A DNA stretch of 60,235 nt from an uncultured Muribaculaceae bacterium (GTDB taxonomy: Bacteria > Bacteroidota > Bacteroidia > Bacteroidales > Muribaculaceae). The position numbers and the translations under genes are program-made. The notes under the pieces are model-generated. The model searched no databases. It saw nothing but the letters and a program-made list of their open reading frames with translations, and was not told where the DNA came from. Positions 35,714-44,104 of this stretch are shown here, one piece after another (the stretch's first letter is position 1; every line of letters starts with the position of its first letter). Where the stretch lies: the NCBI GenBank assembly GCA_947629175.1, contig CANRCT010000017.1, positions 1 to 60,235 of the forward strand, written 5' to 3'.

Positions 35714-37093
35714 ATGCTGAAGTTTCGACTTATCATACTCAACTTCCTCCAGTTTGCCGTCTGGGGAGCCTATCTTACCTGTCTCGGACAGTATGTGGGC
35801 GCCGCAGGTCTCGGGAGCGACATAGCCCTGTTTTATTCAGTGCAGGGCATGGTGTCGATATTTATGCCCGCATTGATGGGCATCATCGCCGACCGATGGA
35901 TTCCGGTCAACCGCGTGCTTGGCATCTGTCATCTTCTGGCAGCCGCTTTCATGGGCGCGGCCTGGTGGTATGGCCACAATCATCCCCAGCTTGAATTCGC
36001 GCCTTTCTTCACGCTTTATACCCTCAGCGTGGCGTTTTACATGCCTACCATCGCGCTTGCCAACTCTACGGCATTCAAGGCGCTGAAGATGCGCGGTTAT
36101 GACACCGTCTCGGCGTTTCCCCCGATCCGCACCTTCGGCACTATCGGTTTCATAGCATCAATGTGGCTTGTCAATTCAGTCTACTGGCATGCCGGCGAGT
36201 GGGGATTCACGCTCTCAGATGCCAACCCGATGAGCGCGTTCCGATTCCAGTATACCGACATGCAGCTTCTGACGTCGGCCGTGCTCGGGCTGCTGCTCGG
36301 ACTCTTCGCGTTCACTCTCCCGGTGAGCCCTGTCGACCGTAGCGCGGCTTCCTCCGGACGAAGTGTGGCCGACTCTTTAGGACTCTCGGCATTCCGTCTC
36401 TTCGCCGACCGCCGCATGGCTCTCTTTTTCGTATTCTCGATGCTTCTCGGCGTGGCACTTCAGATCACCAACGGTTTCGCCACCACATTTATCACCTCCT
36501 TCAAGGGCGTGGAGGAATATGCCTCTACTTTCGGCGCCAACAACGCCACTCTGCTGACGTCGCTGTCGCAGGTGAGCGAGGCGCTGTGCATATTGCTGAT
36601 ACCGTTCTGCCTGCGCCGCTTCGGCATCAAGCGGGTGATGCTCATCGCCATGCTCGCATGGGTGCTCCGCTTCGGGTTCTTCGCCATAGGCAACCCCGGG
36701 TCGGGCGTATGGTTCTTCATACTGTCGATGATCGTCTACGGAGTGGCGTTTGACTTCTTCAATGTCAGCGGCGCGCTGTTTGTGGAGCAGGAGACCTCCG
36801 AGCGGGTCAAGTCATCGGCGCAGGGACTGTTCATGCTGATGACCAATGGTATCGGCGCATCGATAGGCACCCTGATAGCCGGAGAGGTCGTAAACCGTTA
36901 TGTCAGCTGGCAGACGATGCCCGACGGCCGCTCCTACATGCTCGGCGACTGGTCGACGCCATGGCTGATATTCGCCGCATACTCACTTGTGGTTGCAGTG
37001 CTTTTTGCTATATTTTTCAGGTACAGTCATAAACCGGCGCCCGACGGCCGCCAGATCGGCGAGGCCGAGGATGCCGCTCTTGAGATCGAGTGA
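35714..37093 (+). CDS. MFS nucleoside permease (NupG family)
   Basis: 459 aa with 12 hydrophobic segments. The first helix LIILNFLQFAVWGAYLTCLGQYV and the loop GIIADRWIPVNRVLGICHLL fit nucleoside:proton symporters of the NupG/XapB group, common in Bacteroidetes. A central cytoplasmic loop (about 205-235) separates the two six-helix halves. It imports nucleosides for salvage; substrate choice is not visible. Its stop TGA overlaps the rsmE ATG by one base. Confidence 0.85.
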   Translation: MLKFRLIILNFLQFAVWGAYLTCLGQYVGAAGLGSDIALFYSVQGMVSIFMPALMGIIADRWIPVNRVLGICHLLAAAFMGAAWWYGHNHPQLEFAPFFTLYTLSVAFYMPTIALANSTAFKALKMRGYDTVSAFPPIRTFGTIGFIASMWLVNSVYWHAGEWGFTLSDANPMSAFRFQYTDMQLLTSAVLGLLLGLFAFTLPVSPVDRSAASSGRSVADSLGLSAFRLFADRRMALFFVFSMLLGVALQITNGFATTFITSFKGVEEYASTFGANNATLLTSLSQVSEALCILLIPFCLRRFGIKRVMLIAMLAWVLRFGFFAIGNPGSGVWFFILSMIVYGVAFDFFNVSGALFVEQETSERVKSSAQGLFMLMTNGIGASIGTLIAGEVVNRYVSWQTMPDGRSYMLGDWSTPWLIFAAYSLVVAVLFAIFFRYSHKPAPDGRQIGEAEDAALEIE

Positions 37094-37821
37094 TGATACA
37101 GTTTTATGCTCCTGACATAGCTTCGACCCTCACGCTGCCCGAGAGCGACTCGCAGCACGCAGTGAGAGTGCTGCGCCTGCGCGAGGGCGACGAGCTGACC
37201 GTCGTCGACGGACGCGGCAGACGCTACCGGTGTGTAATCACGGGCGCACATCAGCGCCACACGTCGGTGGAGATCATCTCGTCGGAGGTGGTCGCTCAGT
37301 CCTGGTCGGGCGAGATCGTGGCCGCGGTGGCGCCGTCGAAACATCTTGACCGCATGGAGTGGATGACCGAAAAACTGACCGAGATCGGGGTCAGCCGCAT
37401 AGTCCCCATTCTCTGCCGCCGGTCGGAGAGGCGCGAGCTAAAGCCCGAACGCCTTGAGAAGATCGCCGTTTCGGCCATGAAGCAGTCGCTTAAGGCCGTT
37501 CTGCCGATAGTGGAACCGCTGACACCCGTAGAAGCGATAATATCACGCTATGCCGGAGTCCAGAGTTTCATAGCTTACTGCGACCGCACCATACCGCGTC
37601 GCGAGCTTGTAGAGGCTTACCGCACCGGAATGCCGGTCACCGCCGTAATGATAGGGCCGGAAGGCGACTTCGCCCCCGAAGAGATAGCGTCGGCCATCGG
37701 AGCCGGATGGCAGCCTGTGGCGCTGGGCCCCGAGAGGCTCCGCACGGAGACTGCGGCCTTCCGGGCGGTTGATACGATCCATGTACTCGACCAGTACATG
37801 TCGCTGAAAGATAATCAATAA
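37093..37821 (+). CDS. rsmE: 16S rRNA m3U1498 methyltransferase RsmE
   Basis: 242 aa SPOUT-class enzyme. An N-terminal PUA-like domain (SQHAVRVLRLREGDELTVVDG) is followed by the knotted domain with AVAPSKHLDRMEWMTEKLTE, ITRIG-equivalent ILCRRSERRELKPER, and SAM-binding GPEGDFAPEE and LGPERLRTETAAF. The ATG at 37093 is preferred over the GTG at 37090 and gives a TGATG junction with the permease gene. Confidence 0.93.
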   Translation: MIQFYAPDIASTLTLPESDSQHAVRVLRLREGDELTVVDGRGRRYRCVITGAHQRHTSVEIISSEVVAQSWSGEIVAAVAPSKHLDRMEWMTEKLTEIGVSRIVPILCRRSERRELKPERLEKIAVSAMKQSLKAVLPIVEPLTPVEAIISRYAGVQSFIAYCDRTIPRRELVEAYRTGMPVTAVMIGPEGDFAPEEIASAIGAGWQPVALGPERLRTETAAFRAVDTIHVLDQYMSLKDNQ

Positions 37822-37833
37822 AAAGTCTACAAT

Positions 37834-38637
37834 ATGAAATCCGTTACAACGTCAGATAATTTTTTTCTGCTTGCCGGCCCGTGCGTGATCGAGGGAGAAC
37901 GCATGGCGCTTGACATAGCCGGGCGTATTACCGAGATCACCTCGCGTCTCGGCATCCCTTACGTGTTCAAGGGCTCCTACCGCAAGGCCAACCGTTCGCG
38001 TCTCGACTCTTTCACCGGCATCGGTGATCTGGAGGCGCTCCGCATACTTGCCAAGGTGAGGGAGGAGTTCGGAGTGCCTGTGGTCACCGATATCCATTCG
38101 CCTGAAGAGGCCGGGATGGCCGCCGAATTTGTCGATGTGCTCCAGATCCCGGCGTTCCTCTGCCGTCAGACCGATCTGCTTGTGGCTGCAGCGCGCACCG
38201 GTCGTGACGTCAACATCAAGAAGGGCCAGTTTCTCTCTCCGGAGGCCATGGAGTTTGCCGTGCAGAAGGTCCGCGACGCCGGCTGCGACGATGTGGCCGT
38301 GACAGAGCGTGGCGTCACGTTCGGATATCAGGATCTGGTGGTGGATTATCGCGGGATTCCTGTGATGAAGGGTTTCGGATGCCCGGTAATACTCGACTGC
38401 ACCCATTCGCTGCAGCAGCCCAACCAGACATGCGGCGTCACCGGCGGGCGTCCCGACATGATAGAGACCATAGCCCGCTGCGGTATCGCTGCCGGGGCCG
38501 ACGGTCTGTTCATAGAGACTCATCCCGATCCCTCGCATGCAAAGAGCGACGGAGCCAATATGCTCCGTCTTGACCTTCTGCCCGGACTGCTCCAGCGTCT
38601 GACGCGCCTGCGTGAGGTCGTCAACGAGATATCATAA
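37834..38637 (+). CDS. kdsA: 3-deoxy-8-phosphooctulonate synthase
   Basis: 267 aa aldolase joining phosphoenolpyruvate and arabinose 5-phosphate to make KDO-8-phosphate for lipopolysaccharide core. Motifs: LLAGPCVIEGE, VFKGSYRKANRSR, DVLQIPAFLCRQTDLL, KKGQFLSPEAM, LDCTHSLQQPNQ. Slightly shorter than the E. coli enzyme (284 aa), as usual for this phylum. It sits 12 bp after rsmE and shows that the organism makes KDO-containing lipid A. Confidence 0.96.
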   Translation: MKSVTTSDNFFLLAGPCVIEGERMALDIAGRITEITSRLGIPYVFKGSYRKANRSRLDSFTGIGDLEALRILAKVREEFGVPVVTDIHSPEEAGMAAEFVDVLQIPAFLCRQTDLLVAAARTGRDVNIKKGQFLSPEAMEFAVQKVRDAGCDDVAVTERGVTFGYQDLVVDYRGIPVMKGFGCPVILDCTHSLQQPNQTCGVTGGRPDMIETIARCGIAAGADGLFIETHPDPSHAKSDGANMLRLDLLPGLLQRLTRLREVVNEIS

Positions 38638-38664
38638 AGCAAAAATTCAACGACAATCTACTAA

Positions 38665-40263
38665 ATGAAGCATTTCATCGCATTTCTTCTGTTGCTGTCG
38701 GCGCCGTTCGCTGTCAGCGCGCAATCGGCCTCCGACACCCCCATGACAAGGGCTGTCATGAAGGTCTATGACAAGATGATCGAGAATGATCCTACCGACT
38801 ACGAGACTCTTCTGGCACGAGCCGGAGAGCTCTACAACCACGATGACTATGTCAAGGCCCAGGCCGATCTCGACCAGGCGCTCCGTTACGCGCCCGAGTC
38901 GGCCAAAGAGGTTCGCTTCTCGGCCCATCAGCTGCGTGCCGCTGTCAGAGAGCGCATGGGTCATTATGCCGACGCGCTGACCGATCTCAATGCAGCCCTG
39001 CAGCTCGATCCGTCGGCCTACACATGCCTTTATCAGCGGGCCAACGTGCTCTATGAGCTTGGACGCTATGCCGATGCGCGCGCCGATTATCTGCGGCTGC
39101 AGCGTCTCTTCCCGCGGTCGCAGGAAGCCGCGTTCGGACTGGCGCGGTGCGCGGCCCGCGAGCAGAATTTCGGCACAGCCAACGATCTGGCCGACCGTGC
39201 TGTGGATTATGCACCCGACAAGGCTGAGAGCTACATAAGGCGTGCGTCGGTGCGCACTCTTCTCGGCAATACCGAGGGGGCGGTCGACGACTATATCATA
39301 GCGCTTTCGATGGACAGCAATGTCAATACCAAGGCGCTCAACGAACTCGTCGGTCTCGCGCGGACGAATTATCCGGCCGTGATGAACGGTCTTTCGCGCG
39401 CCATCCGCCAGGCTCCCAGAGTGGGAATGTTCTATTATATCAGGGCTGCTATCGCCGAAGGTCATTACAACTACACCGCTGCCATCGAGGACTACGATAA
39501 GATACTCAACGACGGCCTGTACTCTTATGCGGGCCTCAACTCGTCGCTTGCCAAGTGCTTTTATGCCCTCGGACAGTATGACACGGCTCTCGCCAACGCC
39601 GACTATGCCATATCGGCCGCTGAAGAAAATGCTCCGTATTATGCTCTGAAAGCCAAGATACTCTGTGCGCTCGGCGAATATCGCGAGGCTCTCGTCAACG
39701 CCGATCAGGCTCTGGCCAAACAGCCCGGACTGCTGGCAGGGCTTGAGGCAAAAGCAATGGCCGACCTGGCGCTCGGACATCCTCATGACGCGTCGGTAAG
39801 TCTGGCTGAGGCCATACTCGACAATCCCGGCGATCCGCGCCTGCTTCTTCTTCGTGCCTGGGTGTGCTCCGACAGCCTCGCGCAGATTCCCCTCTCGCGC
39901 ACTCTCTGCGAAAGGGCAGCCGAGGCAGCAGGGCAGATGTCGCCCGACAATGTCAGCTCGTTGCTCGGATTCGCGCTGATGCGTCTTGACCGGACAGAGG
40001 AGGCCGACAGCTGGATGGAGCGCATACTCAACACCCAGCCCGACTACGACGGACTCATCCATTACTATGCCGCCTGCTATTATGCCCGGCGAGGCATGAC
40101 CGACAGAGCTATTGAGTGCGCGCAGCTCGCCATGCAGAACGGGTATGCCGACTATCACAACTGGATGGATCTCGACACGGGATATATCAACGTGGAGCCG
40201 CTGCGTTCCGATCCGCGGTTCCATCAGCTGATGGTTCGCTACGCCTCTATTTTCAACCGCTGA
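38665..40263 (+). CDS. Exported TPR protein
   Basis: 532 aa. Signal peptide about residues 1-20 (FIAFLLLLSAPFAVSAQ). The remainder is a run of at least ten tetratricopeptide repeats, for example YETLLARAGELYNHDDYVKAQ, ADALTDLNAALQLDPSAYT and REALVNADQALAKQPGLLAG. It probably acts as a periplasmic or outer-membrane scaffold; partners are not visible. Last gene of the plus-strand operon; its last 25 bp overlap the end of the convergent GNAT gene. Confidence 0.85.
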   Translation: MKHFIAFLLLLSAPFAVSAQSASDTPMTRAVMKVYDKMIENDPTDYETLLARAGELYNHDDYVKAQADLDQALRYAPESAKEVRFSAHQLRAAVRERMGHYADALTDLNAALQLDPSAYTCLYQRANVLYELGRYADARADYLRLQRLFPRSQEAAFGLARCAAREQNFGTANDLADRAVDYAPDKAESYIRRASVRTLLGNTEGAVDDYIIALSMDSNVNTKALNELVGLARTNYPAVMNGLSRAIRQAPRVGMFYYIRAAIAEGHYNYTAAIEDYDKILNDGLYSYAGLNSSLAKCFYALGQYDTALANADYAISAAEENAPYYALKAKILCALGEYREALVNADQALAKQPGLLAGLEAKAMADLALGHPHDASVSLAEAILDNPGDPRLLLLRAWVCSDSLAQIPLSRTLCERAAEAAGQMSPDNVSSLLGFALMRLDRTEEADSWMERILNTQPDYDGLIHYYAACYYARRGMTDRAIECAQLAMQNGYADYHNWMDLDTGYINVEPLRSDPRFHQLMVRYASIFNR

Positions 40264-40787
40264 ACAATCAGTGCGTCGACCCATTGCCGGCCGCGGCGGA
40301 TCCAGCTCCGCATGCGGCCGGCTGTCGTAAATCCGGCGCTGGCAAAGGCGCGCGCGGCCGCTGTGTTGTCGATGGCAGTCATGGCCCAGAGCTGATGCAT
40401 GTCGAGATGGAGCGAAGCGTATTCCCAGAGGAGTGTCAGAGCGCGCACGGCATAGCCGCGGCCACGCGCCGCCTCGTCGATGATGATGCCTACGCCGGCC
40501 CTGCGGCTGAACGGGTCGAAATCATACAGGTCCACAGCTCCCACGGCGTTGCCCGATGCCGTTTCAGTCACGATCAGGCGCAGCTGACGGGCCGAGAATA
40601 TGTCGGCGTCGTAGTTTGCTATATACTCGGCTATCTGATGCCTTGACATGGGAGCGGCCTGGCTCCCTGCCGACCATACGCGGGTATCGTTTTCCCACCT
40701 TGTCATGTCGTCAAGGTCGGCCGGTTCGAGTGCGCGAAGCGCTATGATTCCGTCGTTGAGCAGTTTTTTGTTCTCTTTATGGGTCAT
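40239..40787 (-). CDS. GNAT N-acetyltransferase (RimJ/RimL type)
   Basis: 182 aa. The acetyl-CoA binding segment GVGIIIDEAARGRGYAVRAL and the C-terminal NTAAARAFASAGFTTAGRM are typical of GNAT enzymes that acetylate ribosomal-protein N-termini, polyamines or antibiotics. The start (MTHKENKKLL) at 40787 overlaps the preceding gene by 11 bp. The substrate is unknown. It converges with and overlaps the TPR gene by 25 bp. Confidence 0.85.
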   Translation of the reverse strand: MTHKENKKLLNDGIIALRALEPADLDDMTRWENDTRVWSAGSQAAPMSRHQIAEYIANYDADIFSARQLRLIVTETASGNAVGAVDLYDFDPFSRRAGVGIIIDEAARGRGYAVRALTLLWEYASLHLDMHQLWAMTAIDNTAAARAFASAGFTTAGRMRSWIRRGRQWVDALIVQRLKIEA

Positions 40788-41286
40788 GTGGCTGGCGTGA
40801 TGATTGATTTGTCGGAACGCGGGGATATACCGCCCGCAGCGGCCGTATGCTGACATCGTACATCGTGCCGTCCGACGTGCGCGGACGGCCGGTCAGCCTG
40901 TAGTAGAATGTGCGTTGTACGTCCCACGACCTGAAGCTGAACCTGCGTGTCTCTCCCGGCGGAATGTCGGCCGGCAGCCAGTGGACGGCTTCATGAAGCT
41001 GACGTCCCTTGGCGTCAAGATAGATGATCCTCAGTTCCACGCCCTTCAGAGTGCGGGCGCTCCGGTTTGTGACAAACAGTGTCTCGCGCGAAGAGCGGAG
41101 CGGTTTGTCGTAGCCCGATATGTCGATCATGCCGGGAGAGGGTGTGACCGTGTCGTGGCGCAAGGCGACAGCATTGACGGCCGTCGGCGCTACCGCCTTG
41201 AGCCCCCGCCGCGTAGTGCGGTCCGGCAATGCCGATGCCATCACCGTTGCTGCTAAAATGAAATATATGGCCAAAGGCAGTCTCAT
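40777..41286 (-). CDS. Exported protein of unknown function
   Basis: 169 aa. N-terminal signal peptide (LAIYFILAATVMASALP). The body has a beta-sandwich look with RETLFVTNRSARTLKGVELR, which resembles FxLYD-type domains, and a following WLPADIPPGETRRFSFRSWD. The C-terminal end is basic. It overlaps the upstream gene by 4 bp (ATGA) and the GNAT gene by 11 bp, so it is part of the DUF3078 operon. Confidence 0.65.
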   Translation of the reverse strand: MRLPLAIYFILAATVMASALPDRTTRRGLKAVAPTAVNAVALRHDTVTPSPGMIDISGYDKPLRSSRETLFVTNRSARTLKGVELRIIYLDAKGRQLHEAVHWLPADIPPGETRRFSFRSWDVQRTFYYRLTGRPRTSDGTMYDVSIRPLRAVYPRVPTNQSSRQPHDP

Positions 41287-41840
41287 AAGTAAGTCGGACT
41301 GGCCGGCACAGCCGGCTGTGGAACCTTTTTGACGCAGATCTGCGCGGGAGCCGATGTGGGCTGACGATGGCGTATGGTGCGCCTGAACATGTAGGGGAGC
41401 AGACGTGTCAGATCGAGATAGTATTCACTTCGGGCTTTGCTGAAAGCCAGGCGAGAGGCTTCGTCCTCCAGACGGATCGTGAAGCGTCCGCGCGACAGAC
41501 GTCCCTGCTCGCGGTCGGAGCCGGTGGAGATCCTGGCGTCGAATGTCGATCCGTTGCCGGCAGGAGTTGCCAGGCCGATAAGTGTGCCGGGTCTTACCGT
41601 GCGGTCGGCGCTTCTCACCACCACGAGCCTGTAGACGGTGGATCCCGACGGATCATGACGCCGCTCGATAGCCATCAGAGAGCCGTCGGCCGGAAACTGC
41701 CAGATGCCCTCGATCGGGTGAGGGCCCGACGCGATGATGCGTGCGGCCACCGAGTCGGCGTCGTCATATCCCGGCTCGATGGCGGCGGCGCCGGCCGCTG
41801 TCAGCAGAAAGATGAAAGTGAGGAGGAGACGCGATGACAT
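41283..41840 (-). CDS. Exported protein of unknown function
   Basis: 185 aa. Signal peptide about residues 1-20 (LLLTFIFLLTAAGAAA). The mature part has IEGIWQFPADGSLMAIERR and YRLVVVRSADRTVRPGTLIG, a beta-rich pattern that I recall from small Bacteroidetes envelope proteins but cannot name. It is followed within 4 bp (ATGA) by the next exported protein and preceded by the DUF3078 gene (12-bp gap). Confidence 0.65.
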   Translation of the reverse strand: MSSRLLLTFIFLLTAAGAAAIEPGYDDADSVAARIIASGPHPIEGIWQFPADGSLMAIERRHDPSGSTVYRLVVVRSADRTVRPGTLIGLATPAGNGSTFDARISTGSDREQGRLSRGRFTIRLEDEASRLAFSKARSEYYLDLTRLLPYMFRRTIRHRQPTSAPAQICVKKVPQPAVPASPTYL

Positions 41841-41852
41841 GGGCCTGTGGCA

Positions 41853-43268
41853 TCAGGTGTTGGCAAACGTGTAGGAGAAGCCGAACGACAGGATCTCCTT
41901 GAACTGGAATTTCGACCAGCCACGCTCGCGGACGGTCGACGTGTCATAGCGCATGTGGGCGTAGATGTTGGTCGAGAGGTAGCGGTTGATGTTGAATTTG
42001 AAGGTGTGTTCCCAGTCGCCCTGAAAACGTGAGTAGTCGGTGAAGAGGAATAGCCGCGACTGATATTGGATGTTGTAGGTGATCTTCCAGTTCATTTTGT
42101 ACTCGGCGTTCGAACCGTATTCGCATCTGGCGTTGCGTCCGGGGCGTATGCCGTATGACTGTTCGTTGATCTTGTTGTCCAGGCATGTCGACAGCTGCCA
42201 CGACAGAGGAGCTATGGTGGCGTTGAAATCAAACGTCTTTTTCGGATTCTGATAGTTGTAAGTCATACCGAGACCGATGTTGAGTTCGCCCGGCGACAGG
42301 AAGGCCGATTTGAGCTTGTCGGAATTTGAGGGATAGGAGTGGAACAGCTGCGTCTTGAACTGCAGGTTGAGCGAATAGTACCAGCGGCGTGCGGCCTTGT
42401 AACCGAATGTGGCGTTGACCTGCAGGAGGTCTTCGGAGATGTTTATTGACCTTACGGTGTCCTCCGGAGTGGTGTTCATGCCCAGTTTATAGCCTGCCGA
42501 TGCTTCGAAGAGGAGCTTGGGATAGTAACGTTGGTTGAGTTTGACGTTATATGCGGCGTTGATAAGCATGATCAGGCTCCGGTTGCCGCCCTGATACCAG
42601 TTGGGCGACACGTATGCCTGCGAGAACTGGGCGTTGACCCCCAGGCTCTGGATCCAAATCTTGCGATCCACTTCAGGCGCGAGGGCAGTCACCTCTTCAC
42701 GTCGGTCGCCCACAGCTTTCTCATGCATCTCTATGCGGCGTGTCTGCGGATTGATGATGGCGGCATATTCTTTAGGCTTCTCGGGCAGCATCCATACGTT
42801 GTATCTCACGTCCTGAGGATGCTCCGACATATAAAGTTGCCTGGCGCGGGCCGCCAGCAGACGTCCCTGCTTCAGGTCGTCGAGCCAGTCGTAAGCCGAT
42901 CCTGCTATTTCGGAATGACGGGGAGGAGTGAGCGCGACAGTGTCGAGGAACTGGTAGCCGTCGAATACCGGGCGTGAAAAGTCGGCTGAAGGTATAGGCA
43001 TTATTTCCCTGTAGTGGTAGACGATCACGGTGTCGGGCTCTGCGTCGGAGCTGTCGAGCAGATGGATGTCGTCGGCGAGTTCCTCGTCAAACCACGGAAG
43101 TATTATGAGCGTGTCGGGGTCGCTTGCCTCCGGGTGCTTCAAACCGCCGTCGGATTCCGTAGCCTGATGACGCGATTTTAGTTCCGAAACCAGTGAGGTC
43201 TGGGCATATACGGCTCCTGAAATGGCCGAAATAGCCCACAAAGTCATGTGCAATATCAGTCTTTTCAT
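41853..43268 (-). CDS. DUF3078 outer-membrane protein
   Basis: 471 aa. Signal peptide about residues 1-22 (WAISAISGAVYAQ). The N-terminal ~190 residues are soluble. The C-terminal ~270 look like antiparallel amphipathic strands ending FKEILSFGFSYTFANT with an aromatic near the end, as in outer-membrane beta barrels. WIQSLGVNAQFSQAYVSPNWYQGG is the family signature. Function unknown. The start at 43268 gives the best signal peptide; 43274 and 43295 are possible. First gene of a four-gene operon ending in the GNAT enzyme. Confidence 0.82.
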   Translation of the reverse strand: MKRLILHMTLWAISAISGAVYAQTSLVSELKSRHQATESDGGLKHPEASDPDTLIILPWFDEELADDIHLLDSSDAEPDTVIVYHYREIMPIPSADFSRPVFDGYQFLDTVALTPPRHSEIAGSAYDWLDDLKQGRLLAARARQLYMSEHPQDVRYNVWMLPEKPKEYAAIINPQTRRIEMHEKAVGDRREEVTALAPEVDRKIWIQSLGVNAQFSQAYVSPNWYQGGNRSLIMLINAAYNVKLNQRYYPKLLFEASAGYKLGMNTTPEDTVRSINISEDLLQVNATFGYKAARRWYYSLNLQFKTQLFHSYPSNSDKLKSAFLSPGELNIGLGMTYNYQNPKKTFDFNATIAPLSWQLSTCLDNKINEQSYGIRPGRNARCEYGSNAEYKMNWKITYNIQYQSRLFLFTDYSRFQGDWEHTFKFNINRYLSTNIYAHMRYDTSTVRERGWSKFQFKEILSFGFSYTFANT

Positions 43269-43292
43269 TGTCATTGCAAGAAACGTGAATTG

Positions 43293-43300
43293 CAAAATTA
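43293..43300 (-). promoter_or_regulatory. -7 element upstream of the DUF3078 gene
   Basis: TAATTTTG on the minus strand, 25 nt before the start codon, matches TAnnTTTG. No -33 TTTG at the standard spacing (one lies only 12 nt upstream). Confidence 0.4.
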
Positions 43301-43428
43301 CATATTATTTCACAAAATATTGCCCTCTTTTCTCCGATTTTGCTTAATCGCCTGATGTCGGCGTGGATTTTTTATAGGGGCTCTGAGTCGGCGACAGGGT
43401 TTCTGATTTCTTCCCCCCAACAGATCAG

Positions 43429-43950
43429 ATGCGACGGGCTGAAATCAGTTTCGTGCCTCTTGTGGAGTATCAGGGCGGAGGAGCGGCCGCCACTCTGGAG
43501 CCGCTGAGCGATCATCTGTATGAATACCGCACGCTGATGTTCCAGAACTACGGCGCCGGAGTGCAGGCGTGCTACCGCGGGCCGCGGCTTTACGACGCCG
43601 AGGAGACCAAGGAGGCCGTAAAGGAGATCATCGGCTGGTACAAGAAATACCGCCGCATCCTCAACAGCGACATCATCCATCTTCGCCGCCCCGACGCCAA
43701 CGACTGGGACGGCATCATGCATGTCGATCCGCAGGGCAGCGAGAAGGCGCTCGCCATGTTCTACAACCCCACCGACAGGGATATCACACGCCGTATCAGC
43801 CTCCCGCTCTATTATACCGGCCTTACCGACACGGCGAGCATCCGCCGCGAAGAGGGCGAGGCTGCCAGCCATGAGCTCGGCCGCGACTATACGGTCGAAT
43901 TCGATGTGACCATACCGGCGCGCGGCTATACGTGGTATGTCGTTGAATAG
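43429..43950 (+). pseudogene. C-terminal remnant of a large glycoside hydrolase
   Basis: 173 codons. The sequence resembles the end of large Bacteroidetes glycosidases (roughly 800-1000 aa): FQNYGAGVQACYRGPRLYD, WYKKYRRILNSDIIHLRRPD, LPLYYTGLTDTA and the final ARGYTWYVVE. The catalytic domain is missing. In frame upstream the reading continues only to a stop at 43384-43386, and beyond that lies the regulatory region of the divergent DUF3078 gene. No promoter or signal peptide precedes it. This is best read as the leftover of a deleted polysaccharide-use gene; a small independent protein is unlikely. Confidence 0.75.
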
Positions 43951-44051
43951 TCTGTGGCATTGAAGCGGCACAACGGATTAAAAATGGCCTGTAGGGATGG
44001 TAAATTGTCCTGACGCGGCGATTTCGTTTTTAATCTTTTGATAAAATTGAC

Positions 44052-44059
44052 TAAATTTG
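44052..44059 (+). promoter_or_regulatory. -7 element upstream of hppA
   Basis: TAAATTTG matches TAnnTTTG, 45 nt before the hppA ATG. The region 20 nt upstream is T-rich (TTTTT) but lacks a clean TTTG. Confidence 0.5.
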
Positions 44060-44104
44060 CTAATTCAAAATCTTACCTTATAAATCAAATATCAAATCAG
44101 TCAA

